Source: Ruminococcus sp. UNK.MGS-30
Lineage (GTDB): Bacteria > Bacillota > Clostridia > Oscillospirales > Ruminococcaceae
Reading direction: 5' to 3'
Assembly (NCBI GenBank): GCA_000980705.1
Contig: LBCK01000002.1
Span: 551,139 to 615,138, forward strand
Length of the DNA stretch: 64,000 bases
The notes beneath the pieces were generated by a model. That model made no database searches. It saw nothing but the letters and a program-made list of their open reading frames with translations, and was not told the origin of the DNA. The translations under genes were made by a program, and so were the position numbers. Shown one piece after another: positions 7,547 through 14,920 of the stretch. The first letter of the stretch is position 1. Each line of letters opens with the position of its first letter.

Positions 7547-9486
7547 TGCAGAATTATGAGCCGGATGTGACTCAGCTGCTGGGGCTGTATCAGCAGCTGG
7601 AAGATGATATTGTGGCAGACATGGTGCGGCGGATGCTGCGTATGGGGTTTGTGTCAGAAACCACCGCCTATCAGGCAGAGGTGCTGCAAACTGCCGGTAT
7701 CCTGTATGATGACATTTTGCAGATGATCGCAGACCGGACAGATGCCAGTGTGGCACAGGTTCGGGTGATGTTTGAGGATGCCGGTGTGCAGACGGTGGAG
7801 ATCGACAACGACACCCACGAAGCAGCCGGCGAAGCTCCGGCGGATATCCGGCAGGACGGCGGCATGAAGCAGGTGCTGGATGCCGGATACCGGAAAACAC
7901 TGGGAACCATGCGGAATCTGGTCAGCACCACGGCGAACACCACGCAGACTGCTTTCCTGCAAGCCTGTGACCGGGCGTATATGCAGCTGTCCTCCGGAGC
8001 GTTCAGTTATCAGGATGCCATACGCATGGCGGTGCGAAATCTGGCGGACGGCGGAGCATATGTGACCTATCCCACCGGACACCGTGACCGCATTGATGTT
8101 GCAGTGCGGCGGTGTGTGCTGACGGGCGTGGGACAGACTGCGGCGGCAGTGGCAAAGAAACGTGCAGAGGATTCCGGATGCAAGTACATGGAGCTGACAG
8201 CACACGGCGGAGCAAGACCGGAGCACGCCAGATGGCAGGGGCAGCTTGTCCAGATACAGGGCAAACGCACCAAGAAGGTCATTGACGGGCTGAAAGTCTT
8301 TACCCTGAAAGAGATCGGCTATGGGGACGGCAGAGGCTTTAAGGGCTGGAACTGCCGGCACAACTGGCACCCGTATTATCCGGGACTGTCCACGCCGAAT
8401 TACACGCCGGAGCAGATCGCCAAGCTGGACGAGAAAAGCATCTCTTACAACGGCGAAAAGTACACGGCGTATGAGATCAGCCAGATGCAGAGAAAGGGCG
8501 AGCGGAAGGTCAGAACACTAAAGCGGCGAGCGGCAGCGTTGGAGGAAGCGGCGAAGAACACAGATGATCCGGCGTTAAAACAGGGTTTGAACGATGATTT
8601 TTCGGCGGTTTCTGTGCGTTTGAAAGATGCGGAAAAAACGCTGAAAGACTTCTGCCGGCAGACCGGACAGCGGAGAGATCCGTTCCGGGAGCAGGTCAAT
8701 GGGTTCGGACGGTCTACGGCTCAGAGGGCGGTGCAGGCGGCGAAGCGGCAGCAGGCAGCAAGCCAGACTGCCGGAAATGTCCCCAGTGGACACGCTGTGG
8801 AAGTTGCACCGCCTGAGCCAAAGGACAACGGTGGTACGGGAAAGACGTATTCGCCGGAGAAGATCAAGCACTTAAAAGGAAATTACAGTGTCACATTTGA
8901 TAAGGTCAGTGGGACAAAAGAAATCACGCCACAGCTTGCAAAGGAATTTTCTGATGAATATGACCGCTTTGGACAGAAGTTCGGAGAAACACCCAGTGTA
9001 AGAAGTGTTTTGATAAGACCGTATAAAAATGATGGCTATTGGGGTACTTACAATGACAATGACGGCATAATCTCAATTTTCGGTGCAGGCGGCAAAGAAG
9101 GAAAAAATACAATTTCAAAAGTTGCTGCTGAAATGAAAAAAACGGGAAAATGGTCAAGTTCCTCCCCGTATCACGCTTTTCGCCATGAGCTTGGTCATGC
9201 ATTGCAAAAGCATTTGAAAGATACTGTTCCGGATTATGAGGAAAGACTGAAAAAAGTCCGTGACATTCGAGATGCTTTTTTTGAAAGCTTGACAGGGTTA
9301 GACGAAGATGCTATAATGAAATTGAAAAAAGAAGCACTGTCCATTTACGGACTTATAGATGATGAATCGCTAGACGAATTTATTTCAGAATGCGTGGCAG
9401 AATATTGCAGCAAAAAGCCGAGAAAAATGTCCCGTGATGTTGTGGCAGCTTTGCTGCACAAAGGAGGAAATGAAAATGCTGATTGA
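7546..9486 (+). CDS. Minor capsid protein 2 (MuF-type) fused to a zincin-like C-terminal domain
   Basis: Residues 1-400 of 646 are the phage minor capsid protein 2/MuF-like head protein, with the LTAHGGARPEHARWQGQ, RGFKGWNCRHNWHPYY and EQVNGFGRSTAQRA motifs. A Pro/Gly linker follows, then a distinct domain from about 445. It carries HELGH (547-551) and, downstream, DEFISECVAEY near 610-620, the layout of zincin metallopeptidases where a late Glu is the third ligand. Base use becomes clearly more AT-rich from about 8860. MuF proteins fused to toxin domains are known in temperate phages of Firmicutes. A partly homologous copy with another tip lies at 23705-24625. A small gene overlaps its end. 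The toxin role is inferred. Confidence 0.85.
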   Translation: MQNYEPDVTQLLGLYQQLEDDIVADMVRRMLRMGFVSETTAYQAEVLQTAGILYDDILQMIADRTDASVAQVRVMFEDAGVQTVEIDNDTHEAAGEAPADIRQDGGMKQVLDAGYRKTLGTMRNLVSTTANTTQTAFLQACDRAYMQLSSGAFSYQDAIRMAVRNLADGGAYVTYPTGHRDRIDVAVRRCVLTGVGQTAAAVAKKRAEDSGCKYMELTAHGGARPEHARWQGQLVQIQGKRTKKVIDGLKVFTLKEIGYGDGRGFKGWNCRHNWHPYYPGLSTPNYTPEQIAKLDEKSISYNGEKYTAYEISQMQRKGERKVRTLKRRAAALEEAAKNTDDPALKQGLNDDFSAVSVRLKDAEKTLKDFCRQTGQRRDPFREQVNGFGRSTAQRAVQAAKRQQAASQTAGNVPSGHAVEVAPPEPKDNGGTGKTYSPEKIKHLKGNYSVTFDKVSGTKEITPQLAKEFSDEYDRFGQKFGETPSVRSVLIRPYKNDGYWGTYNDNDGIISIFGAGGKEGKNTISKVAAEMKKTGKWSSSSPYHAFRHELGHALQKHLKDTVPDYEERLKKVRDIRDAFFESLTGLDEDAIMKLKKEALSIYGLIDDESLDEFISECVAEYCSKKPRKMSRDVVAALLHKGGNENAD

Positions 9487-9643
9487 TTATCCAATGGAAT
9501 GGCGTAAATATATGATAAAAGGAAAAACACGAACCTTTTCCAAAAACACACCGCTGGAAATTGTGAAAAAAGCCAAAGAACTCAATAAAAAAGCAGTTCG
9601 TTACGCTGGAAAGCCTTTTTTCTTCTTTGAGGAGAATCGATAG
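9476..9643 (+). CDS. Tiny protein overlapping the minor-capsid toxin tip, candidate immunity partner
   Basis: The 55-residue ORF starts at ATG 9476, with AAGGAGGA at 9461-9468 inside the end of the upstream gene, and overlaps it by 11 bases. The product is very basic and aromatic (it ends FFFFEENR) and has no recognised family. Tight translational coupling behind a variable effector tip is the position of an immunity gene. The matching position behind the orphan tip at 23467-23703 holds a different small protein. At 55 residues it is short for an immunity protein, so it could also be a chaperone-like or truncated remnant. Confidence 0.6.
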   Translation: MLIDYPMEWRKYMIKGKTRTFSKNTPLEIVKKAKELNKKAVRYAGKPFFFFEENR

Positions 9644-9668
9644 TATTTCCGCAATCTTACACAGAAAA

Positions 9669-9693
9669 AGCATCTCACCCGAGGTGCTTTTTT
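9669..9693 (+). terminator. Intrinsic terminator inside the structural operon (first of a pair)
   Basis: Arms AGCATCTC and GAGGTGCT enclose loop ACCC and are followed by TTTTT. The same stem recurs at 9863-9887 with only the loop changed, so the two hairpins look duplicated. Confidence 0.75.
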
Positions 9694-9714
9694 CTATGCC
9701 CGAAAGGAGCAGTT

Positions 9715-9876
9715 ATGCTTACAATGATTGTTTTGTTAGTCCTCCTCTATGCCCTGAACGGAAGCTTTGCCGTTCCCACGGTGTGCTTTGTGCTTTCGTG
9801 GATCGGCATTGGATTCGGAGCGTTTGACCTTATTTTGAAACTGTTTCTGAAAGCTTATGAGAAGCATCTCGACTGA
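9715..9876 (+). CDS. Small two-helix membrane protein between duplicated terminators
   Basis: The ORF encodes 53 residues, starting MLTMIVLLVLLYAL. It has two hydrophobic helices (about 3-15 and 22-46) and a short charged tail, KAYEKHLD. GAAAGGAG at 9702-9709 supports the start. It lies between two near-identical terminators, the second overlapping its stop codon, and between the effector/immunity pair and the scaffold gene. That layout resembles a moron-type cassette. Function is unknown; membrane localisation is the only firm prediction. Confidence 0.6.
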   Translation: MLTMIVLLVLLYALNGSFAVPTVCFVLSWIGIGFGAFDLILKLFLKAYEKHLD

Positions 9877-9887
9877 GGTGCTTTTTT
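9863..9887 (+). terminator. Intrinsic terminator inside the structural operon (second of a pair)
   Basis: The stem AGCATCTC/GAGGTGCT with loop GACT and a run of T overlaps the 3' end of the 53-residue gene. It is a near copy of the hairpin at 9669-9693. Together they would cut off scaffold and capsid expression unless polymerase is modified. Confidence 0.75.
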
Positions 9888-9921
9888 CATACATTTATTT
9901 TTTTGAAAAGGAGTTATCCCT

Positions 9922-10452
9922 ATGATCGATGAGAAATTTCTGGAAGGCATCGGCATCACCGACAAGGACACCGTGCAGAAGATCACGGAAGCCTATGCCG
10001 CAGACATCAAGGCGGAGCAGGACGCTGCCGCCGCCGTGCAGACGCAGCTGGACGAAGCCAGCAAGACCATTCAGTCCTACAAGGACATGGACATTGACGG
10101 CATCAAGGCGAGCGTGGCGGACTACAAGCAGAAGCTGGAGCAGTCCGAGGCAGACCGTGCCGCATTCGAGTACCGCACCAAGCTGTCCCAGTATGTCAAG
10201 GGATTGCAGCTGAAAAATGACGTGTACGAAAAGTACGTCACCGATCTGCTGACATCCAAGGAACTGAAATTTGACGGTGACAAGCTGATCGGGGCGGACG
10301 ATGTGGTGCAGCAGTTCCGCACCGCCCATGCAGACGCATTCGCCCCGAACCCCGGCGAGCGTGCGGCTGTCCCCACGTCCGGCAATCTGCCCGGTGCCAT
10401 GAACGGCGTGGAAGCGGCATTTTACAGCATGAATCCGGGGCTGAAAAAGTGA
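9922..10452 (+). CDS. Phage scaffolding protein (GP20-like)
   Basis: This 176-residue acidic protein has a long coiled coil (about 25-80: TKIQAEQDAAAAV-like, KQKLEQSEAD) and a C-terminal capsid-interacting part ending FYSMNPGLKK. The pattern and the place just before the major capsid gene match the phage GP20/minor structural (scaffolding) family, which guides capsid assembly and is removed before maturation. AAAAGGAG lies just ahead of the ATG. It is followed by a 110-base palindromic repeat region rather than directly by the capsid gene. Confidence 0.88.
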   Translation: MIDEKFLEGIGITDKDTVQKITEAYAADIKAEQDAAAAVQTQLDEASKTIQSYKDMDIDGIKASVADYKQKLEQSEADRAAFEYRTKLSQYVKGLQLKNDVYEKYVTDLLTSKELKFDGDKLIGADDVVQQFRTAHADAFAPNPGERAAVPTSGNLPGAMNGVEAAFYSMNPGLKK

Positions 10453-10556
10453 GGGAGAATCCCTCCGGCACTTCGTGCCACCTCCCTTTTCAAGGGAGGC
10501 TGCATTACAGGCTCCCCTAACAGGGGAGCTGGCAGCCGTAGGCTGACTGAGGGGTA
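10451..10556. repeat. Tandem palindromic repeats, copies B1 and B2
   Basis: Five hairpins lie in a row: GAGGGA/TCCCTC (10451-10465), GGCAC/GTGCC (10467-10479), CCTCCCTT/AAGGGAGG (10481-10499), GCTCCCCT/AGGGGAGC (10511-10529) and CAGCC/GGCTG (10533-10545). The first three resemble copy A at 229-272. The last two recur inverted at 11868-11920. They fill the gap between scaffold and capsid genes. Confidence 0.7.
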
Positions 10557-10598
10557 ATACCTCTCTGAGAAAATCATCTGAATTATGGAGGAAAAGTT

Positions 10599-11456
10599 AT
10601 GGCACATATTGCACAGGAAAGATATTCGACACTGGTGGACGAGAAGCTGCGGAACACGCTGGTCACCAAGGACAACCTGATCTTTAACACTCGTTATGAG
10701 GGAAATCCCAAGGCAGGAAAGGTCAAGGTGCCGGTGCGTGATACCGAGGTAGAGGTCAAGCAGTATGACAAGCAGAATGGTGCTGCGATCTCTACCGGCT
10801 CTACCACCTACTTTGACATCAACATCGACATTGACGAGGCGGTCAACGAGATGATCGACGGCTATGACGCTGCCAGCGTGCCGGACGGCATCACCGCAGA
10901 GCGTCTGGACAGTGCCGGCTATTCTCTGGGGCTGTCCATGGACACCAAGTCTGTCCGTGCTCTGGAGGAGACCGCCGGCATCACCGTGGCAGCGTCCAAG
11001 ACTGCCTGCACCGACAGCACGGCATACAAGCAGGTACTGGCGGCAAAGCGTGTGCAGTCCCGTATGGGTGTTCCCAATGACGGCAAACGCTGGCTGCTGG
11101 CATCTCCGGAGTTTATGGAGGTGCTGCTGACCGATGACCGTTTCGTCAAGCAGGGTGATCTGTCTCAGGAACTGGTACAGTCCGGCGTGGTGGGCAGAAT
11201 CGCCGGCTACAATGTTTTCGAGTCCAACAACACCATGTTTGAGGACAGCCAGCTGGTATCCGGCAAGAAAACCACCACGGAATTCATCTGCGGTCACCCG
11301 AACTGGTGCCACCGTGTGCAGGAGTGGTCTGTTCCGGTTGCCGTCAAGAATCTGACCAACGAGTATATCGGTTCTTCTGCCGTACAGGGCAGAAAGGTCT
11401 ACGGCATCGGTATTTCCAAGCCGCAGACCGTCTATGTCAAGAGAGTGGAGGCGTAA
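10599..11456 (+). CDS. Major capsid protein
   Basis: The 285-residue protein follows the scaffold gene and has the features of HK97-fold coat proteins of Firmicutes siphoviruses. It begins MAHIAQERYSTLVDEKLRN, has a beta-rich region with KVKVPVRD, a central SMDTKSVRALEE helix, a LASPEFMEVLLTDDRF segment and a C-terminal YGIGISKPQTVYVKRVEA strand. No protease cleavage region is obvious, consistent with a separate scaffold. ATGGAGG before the start serves as ribosome site. The gene, with the connector gene behind it, is flanked by inverted copies of a palindromic repeat. Confidence 0.9.
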   Translation: MAHIAQERYSTLVDEKLRNTLVTKDNLIFNTRYEGNPKAGKVKVPVRDTEVEVKQYDKQNGAAISTGSTTYFDINIDIDEAVNEMIDGYDAASVPDGITAERLDSAGYSLGLSMDTKSVRALEETAGITVAASKTACTDSTAYKQVLAAKRVQSRMGVPNDGKRWLLASPEFMEVLLTDDRFVKQGDLSQELVQSGVVGRIAGYNVFESNNTMFEDSQLVSGKKTTTEFICGHPNWCHRVQEWSVPVAVKNLTNEYIGSSAVQGRKVYGIGISKPQTVYVKRVEA

Positions 11457-11459
11457 GGC

Positions 11460-11867
11460 ATGGCATATGCTGATTTTCCGTACTACCAGGATTTTTATCT
11501 TGGCAGTATGATCCGGGATCCGACCGCATTCGGTCGGGCGGCAGAACGGGCAAGCGAGTATCTGGACATGGTGACATTCGGGCGGCTGCTGGACGGCGTT
11601 CCTGCTCCGTGGGAAGACCGCATCCGGAAATGCTGCTGTGCACTGGCGGAGGCGATCGTCACCTATCAGGCATACGGCACAGGCGGTGCAGAGGGCAGCG
11701 GTCTGAAAACGGCGGAGACCATCGGAGCGTACAGCGTCAGCTACGCTACCCCGACAGAAAGCATCTCCGCTCTGCTGAACGGAGAAACATCCGGCTTGCA
11801 GGACTACCTCAAAAGCATCTGCATCCGGTATCTGGGTGGTTCGGGGCTGTTGTACAGAGGGGTGTGA
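11460..11867 (+). CDS. Head-tail connector (adaptor) protein
   Basis: The 135-residue helical protein starts 3 bases after the capsid stop. It begins MAYADFPYYQDFYLG and contains FGRAAERASEYLDMVTFGRL and CCCALAEAIVTYQ helices, ending YLGGSGLLYRGV. That is the gp6-like/adaptor pattern of head completion proteins that bind below the portal. Position right after the capsid gene agrees. The family is recognised by helix pattern and synteny rather than by a strict motif. Confidence 0.8.
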   Translation: MAYADFPYYQDFYLGSMIRDPTAFGRAAERASEYLDMVTFGRLLDGVPAPWEDRIRKCCCALAEAIVTYQAYGTGGAEGSGLKTAETIGAYSVSYATPTESISALLNGETSGLQDYLKSICIRYLGGSGLLYRGV

Positions 11868-11920
11868 GACCCCTCAGTCAGCCTACGGCTGCCAGCTCCC
11901 CTTTCAGGGGAGCCTGTAAT
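11868..11920. repeat. Palindromic repeat, copy C (inverted relative to B2)
   Basis: The hairpins CAGCC/GGCTG (11879-11891) and GCTCCCCT/AGGGGAGC (11895-11913) are the reverse complement of the block at 10505-10556, with few changes. The copy follows the connector stop immediately. Confidence 0.7.
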
Positions 11921-11934
11921 GAAAGGATTTTTTG

Positions 11935-12267
11935 ATGTATACGAACAAAATCGGCTGCACGGTATTTGCGAGAACGGTGGGAAAAGACCGCATGGAGCAG
12001 TATGTGCGGCACTTCTTCCCTGCGGTCTACTGGGAGGATATGAAAGGACAGAGCCAGAGCGGCACGTCTATGAAGCAGCAGGACAGCGTGCTGTGTATCA
12101 TTCCGGCGGCATCGGTATCCGGCTATATCCCGAAACGGAGCGACCGGATCTTCTGCGGCAGATGCACCGCCGCAGAACCACCGGAGGAATGCCGGACGGT
12201 CATGGAAGTGAAAGACTTTCGCTATGGCTCTGCCGGTGTGCAGCATCTGGAGGTGACGGCAGTATGA
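11935..12267 (+). CDS. Head completion (stopper-like) protein
   Basis: The 110-residue protein starts MYTNKIGCTVFARTVGKDR and ends KDFRYGSAGVQHLEVTAV. It is beta-rich and fits the small DUF6751-like protein that follows the adaptor in many Firmicutes phages and acts as stopper or neck protein. AAAGGA precedes the ATG; a TTG three bases earlier is possible. It overlaps the next gene by 4 bases (ATGA). Confidence 0.7.
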   Translation: MYTNKIGCTVFARTVGKDRMEQYVRHFFPAVYWEDMKGQSQSGTSMKQQDSVLCIIPAASVSGYIPKRSDRIFCGRCTAAEPPEECRTVMEVKDFRYGSAGVQHLEVTAV

Positions 12268-12593
12268 TCATCAAAGTGGGTATTCATTTCAATACCAAGC
12301 AGCTCCACGCAAAATCGGCGGCACTGAAACAGCAGGCACAGGAATTTGTGGGCAACGAACTGCTGCGGAAGTGCGATCCCTATGTGCCGTTTGACACCGG
12401 TATGCTCCGAGATTCCGGCATCTCTCACAGCAAGCCGGCGGACGGCTATCTCATGTGGAAAACGCCCTATGCAGCCGTACAGTGGTATGCCGGTGCTTCC
12501 CGTGGGCTGCGTGGAAAAAAGTGGGCATTACGGGCATGGGCAGACCATGGCAAGCTCATTCTGAAAAATGCCCGTATCCTTGCAAAGGGGTGA
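12264..12593 (+). CDS. Minor capsid/neck protein (tail completion)
   Basis: The 109-residue protein has an N-terminal amphipathic helix and the motif CDPYVPFDTGMLRDSG (about 36-51), followed by TPYAAVQWYAG. That pattern is typical of the Minor_capsid_2/HK97 gp10-like neck family, in which VPxxTGxLR is the best-known signature. It helps join head and tail. It overlaps the upstream gene by 4 bases and lies 4 bases before the next. Confidence 0.82.
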   Translation: MIIKVGIHFNTKQLHAKSAALKQQAQEFVGNELLRKCDPYVPFDTGMLRDSGISHSKPADGYLMWKTPYAAVQWYAGASRGLRGKKWALRAWADHGKLILKNARILAKG

Positions 12594-12597
12594 TAGA

Positions 12598-13038
12598 ATG
12601 GCAATCATTTCGGCGATACGGGAGTACATTGCCGGCTGTCCGCTGCTCCATGACGGAGCGATCTTAGGCGTAGACCAGCTGGAAGCGAACACCATCGGCT
12701 ATACTGTGGACACGACACCATGTGAACCAGTGGTGCAGAAGTACACGGACGGCAGCGACAGGCGGCAGTTCCTGTTCGTCTTTGCCAGCCGGGAGAAATA
12801 CGGCACAAAGGTGCTGGAGAACATCGCCAATTCCGGTTTCTACGAGGACTTTGCGGACTGGATCGAGCGGAACAACTGGCAGGGTATCTTTCCGGAACTG
12901 GGCGACTATCGGACACCATACCGCATGGACATTGTTTCCAGCGGCTATGCCTATGACACCGGCGATGATACGGCTCGCTATCAGATACAATTACGACTGA
13001 TGTATTATCAGGACAGGAGGTATTTTACACATGGGTAA
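12598..13038 (+). CDS. Tail terminator/minor capsid protein
   Basis: The 146-residue alpha/beta protein starts MAIISAIREYIAGCPLL, continues with VDTTPCEPVVQKYTDGS and RQFLFVFASREKYG, and ends with strands ending YQDRRYF. This matches the tail terminator proteins that cap the tail tube in SPP1- and TP901-type phages, in the expected gene slot just before the major tail protein. The GGGG site before ATG 12598 supports the start. Its 3' end overlaps the major tail gene by 8 bases. Confidence 0.75.
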   Translation: MAIISAIREYIAGCPLLHDGAILGVDQLEANTIGYTVDTTPCEPVVQKYTDGSDRRQFLFVFASREKYGTKVLENIANSGFYEDFADWIERNNWQGIFPELGDYRTPYRMDIVSSGYAYDTGDDTARYQIQLRLMYYQDRRYFTHG

Positions 13039-13834
13039 GAATTTGAAAAACGCAGACCTTGTGCTGCGTACAGGCAAGGTGGCATTTTATCTGGTGCCGG
13101 GCAATTCGGCATACACGAGAATGGAGGGCTTCACCAGCCTTTCTACGTCCAAGAATCCCACGGAATACGAGCGGCAGTATGTGGATGAGGATTTCAAACG
13201 GACAGACATTACCGGCTATAACACTGCCGTTGCCTATGCACTGGATCGCTACAAAAAGCATCCGGTGACCGATGACATTATCAACATTCACGAGAACGAA
13301 CTGCTGGGACAGGACGCAGTGCGTTCGATCATCAATGTGGACATGACCACAGCACAACTAGGGGGCAACGGCATCTGGTCGGCAAGTGGAAAGATGCGTG
13401 ACTATGCCGTCATTCCGGACGCTGACGGCGACACCACAGACTGCATGACCTATTCCGGCAACTTCAAGACACGGGGCGAAATGGAAGATGTCACGGTGTC
13501 CAGCACCGATGATTTTCAGACAATTACGATTTCTTCCAGCACCAAGCCGGTACTGAAAACGCTGTCCGTTGCTGATGGCAGCACGAATTTGCTGAAACCG
13601 ACCTTCAAGGCGGATGTGACGGAGTATACGGTCAGCAAGATCGGTTCTCTGAGTGTGTATGCAACAGCGGAGAGCGACACGTTTAGTATTACAGCTTCCT
13701 GCAACGGAAAATCTTCGCCCATTACCAATCGTGGTGTGTCGTTTACCGTCAAGGAAGGCGACTATATCTACATTACTGTTACAAACGGTGCACTGGGATC
13801 TAATACCTATGCAGTCAAGTGCAGTGCTTCGTGA
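13031..13834 (+). CDS. Major tail tube protein with C-terminal cadherin-like domain
   Basis: This 267-residue protein begins MGKNLKNADLVLRTGKVAF. The first 170 residues are the tail tube domain (EYERQYVDEDFKRTDITGY; TTDCMTYSGNFKTRGEM). Residues about 180-267 form a beta-sandwich of cadherin-like type: LKTLSVADGS, then FKADVTEYTV and GSNTYAVKCSAS. Such Ig-like add-ons decorate the outside of phage tails and may bind carbohydrate. CAGGAGG lies ahead of the start. The extra domain is common but optional in this family. Confidence 0.87.
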   Translation: MGKNLKNADLVLRTGKVAFYLVPGNSAYTRMEGFTSLSTSKNPTEYERQYVDEDFKRTDITGYNTAVAYALDRYKKHPVTDDIINIHENELLGQDAVRSIINVDMTTAQLGGNGIWSASGKMRDYAVIPDADGDTTDCMTYSGNFKTRGEMEDVTVSSTDDFQTITISSSTKPVLKTLSVADGSTNLLKPTFKADVTEYTVSKIGSLSVYATAESDTFSITASCNGKSSPITNRGVSFTVKEGDYIYITVTNGALGSNTYAVKCSAS

Positions 13835-13844
13835 GGGGGAATGA

Positions 13845-14213
13845 ATGATGAAAGATGATCTGACGATCTGGCATATCCACGGGCTGGAATTGCCGCTGGA
13901 TATTGAAGATGCGGATACCGTGGAAAAGTATGAGGCTGCTCTGGCACAGCTGGAGCAGAATATACCGGCGGACAAGTCCGGCGGTACTGCGGCATATATC
14001 CGTGCGTACTGCAAGGCGTTTCGCACGCTGTATGACACCCTGTTCGGCGATGGTACGGCGGAGCAGATCTTTGCCGGGATTTCGGACAATGCACGGCAGT
14101 ATACCGCAGTGTACGGCGAATTTCTGACCTTTGTGGCAAAACAGGCGGCACAGGCACAGGAAGCACAAAGACAGCTGCAAAAGAAATACCTGCCCAAAGG
14201 CGGCAGACGATGA
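13845..14213 (+). CDS. Tail assembly chaperone, first protein
   Basis: The 122-residue helical protein lies between the major tail and tape measure genes. It has LPLDIEDADTVEKYEAALAQLE followed by a basic tail (KKYLPKGGRR). Place, length and acidic helices fit the gpG-like tail assembly chaperone (DUF6673-like). GAGGGGGA precedes the ATG. It overlaps the next gene by 4 bases, so normal re-initiation rather than a programmed frameshift would make both proteins; I see no clear slippery site at the overlap. Confidence 0.75.
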   Translation: MMKDDLTIWHIHGLELPLDIEDADTVEKYEAALAQLEQNIPADKSGGTAAYIRAYCKAFRTLYDTLFGDGTAEQIFAGISDNARQYTAVYGEFLTFVAKQAAQAQEAQRQLQKKYLPKGGRR

Positions 14214-14779
14214 ATCTGCTGTACGATACCCTGCCGGATACCGTGACGGTGGGCGGCAGGTCGTACCGGATCTATACCGACTATCGGGACTGGCTGCGGT
14301 TCTACGATATGCAGGAGGACGATAGCATTTCCAGACGGGACAAGCTGCTGCTGATGCTGGAATGGTACATGGACAAGCCGCCGGCTTCCTGTCTGGAGGA
14401 GGCTTTGGAGGCTCTCATCGGGTTTGCGACACGCTCCGAGAAGCAGCCGCAGCAGCGGCAGCAGAGCGATTCCGGACGCAAAACCACAGACCGGGTGCTG
14501 TCATGGCAGTATGATGCAGCCTATGTGTATGCGGCGTTCCTGTCGGTCTATCACATGGACTTGCAGCAGGTGGAGCAGATGCACTGGCATCTGTTTCTGG
14601 GGCTGTTTGATGCCCTTCCGGACGAAACACCCATTAAGCAGCGAATGGGATACCGCAGTGTGAATCTGGCGGAGATCAAGGACAAGAACGAACGGCGGCG
14701 AATCCGGAAGATTCAGGACCGCATCCGCATTCCGCAGCCGGAGCTGGACGGCTATCAATGCGGTGCATTTTTTGGGTAG
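14210..14779 (+). CDS. Gp15-family tail assembly chaperone
   Basis: The 189-residue protein starts MNLLYDTLPDTVTVGGRSY. It contains TDYRDWLRFYDM, a proline-rich linker, LSWQYDAAYVYAAFLSVYHMDL and the MHWHLFLGLFDALPDET block. This is the bacteriophage Gp15 family pattern, with the WHxFxxLFxxLP core of the second tail chaperone. It precedes the tape measure gene, as in other Firmicutes phages. The product would guide tube polymerisation around the tape measure. Confidence 0.87.
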   Translation: MNLLYDTLPDTVTVGGRSYRIYTDYRDWLRFYDMQEDDSISRRDKLLLMLEWYMDKPPASCLEEALEALIGFATRSEKQPQQRQQSDSGRKTTDRVLSWQYDAAYVYAAFLSVYHMDLQQVEQMHWHLFLGLFDALPDETPIKQRMGYRSVNLAEIKDKNERRRIRKIQDRIRIPQPELDGYQCGAFFG

Positions 14780-14805
14780 GAAAAGGGCGTTTTAGCGTTG
14801 TGCAA

Positions 14806-14850
14806 TGATCTCCCTGTCCCTTCGGGACATCCCTTTTTTCAAGGGGGACT
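14806..14850. repeat. Degenerate palindromic repeat, copy D
   Basis: The hairpin GTCCC/GGGAC with loop TTC is followed by a T- and C-rich stem related to the CCTCCCTT/AAGGGAGG hairpin of copies A and B1. It sits between the Gp15 and tape measure genes. Confidence 0.5.
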
Positions 14851-14920
14851 TTCTTAAAATGAAATATCGGCACTTTTACCATGGGTAGGAGTGCCGTTTT
14901 TTCGGAGGTGGTGAAATAAT

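Noticed and set aside
14190..14230. A programmed frameshift joining the two tail chaperones
   Set aside because: The genes overlap by ATGA with normal start and stop, and no slippery heptamer is visible at the junction.
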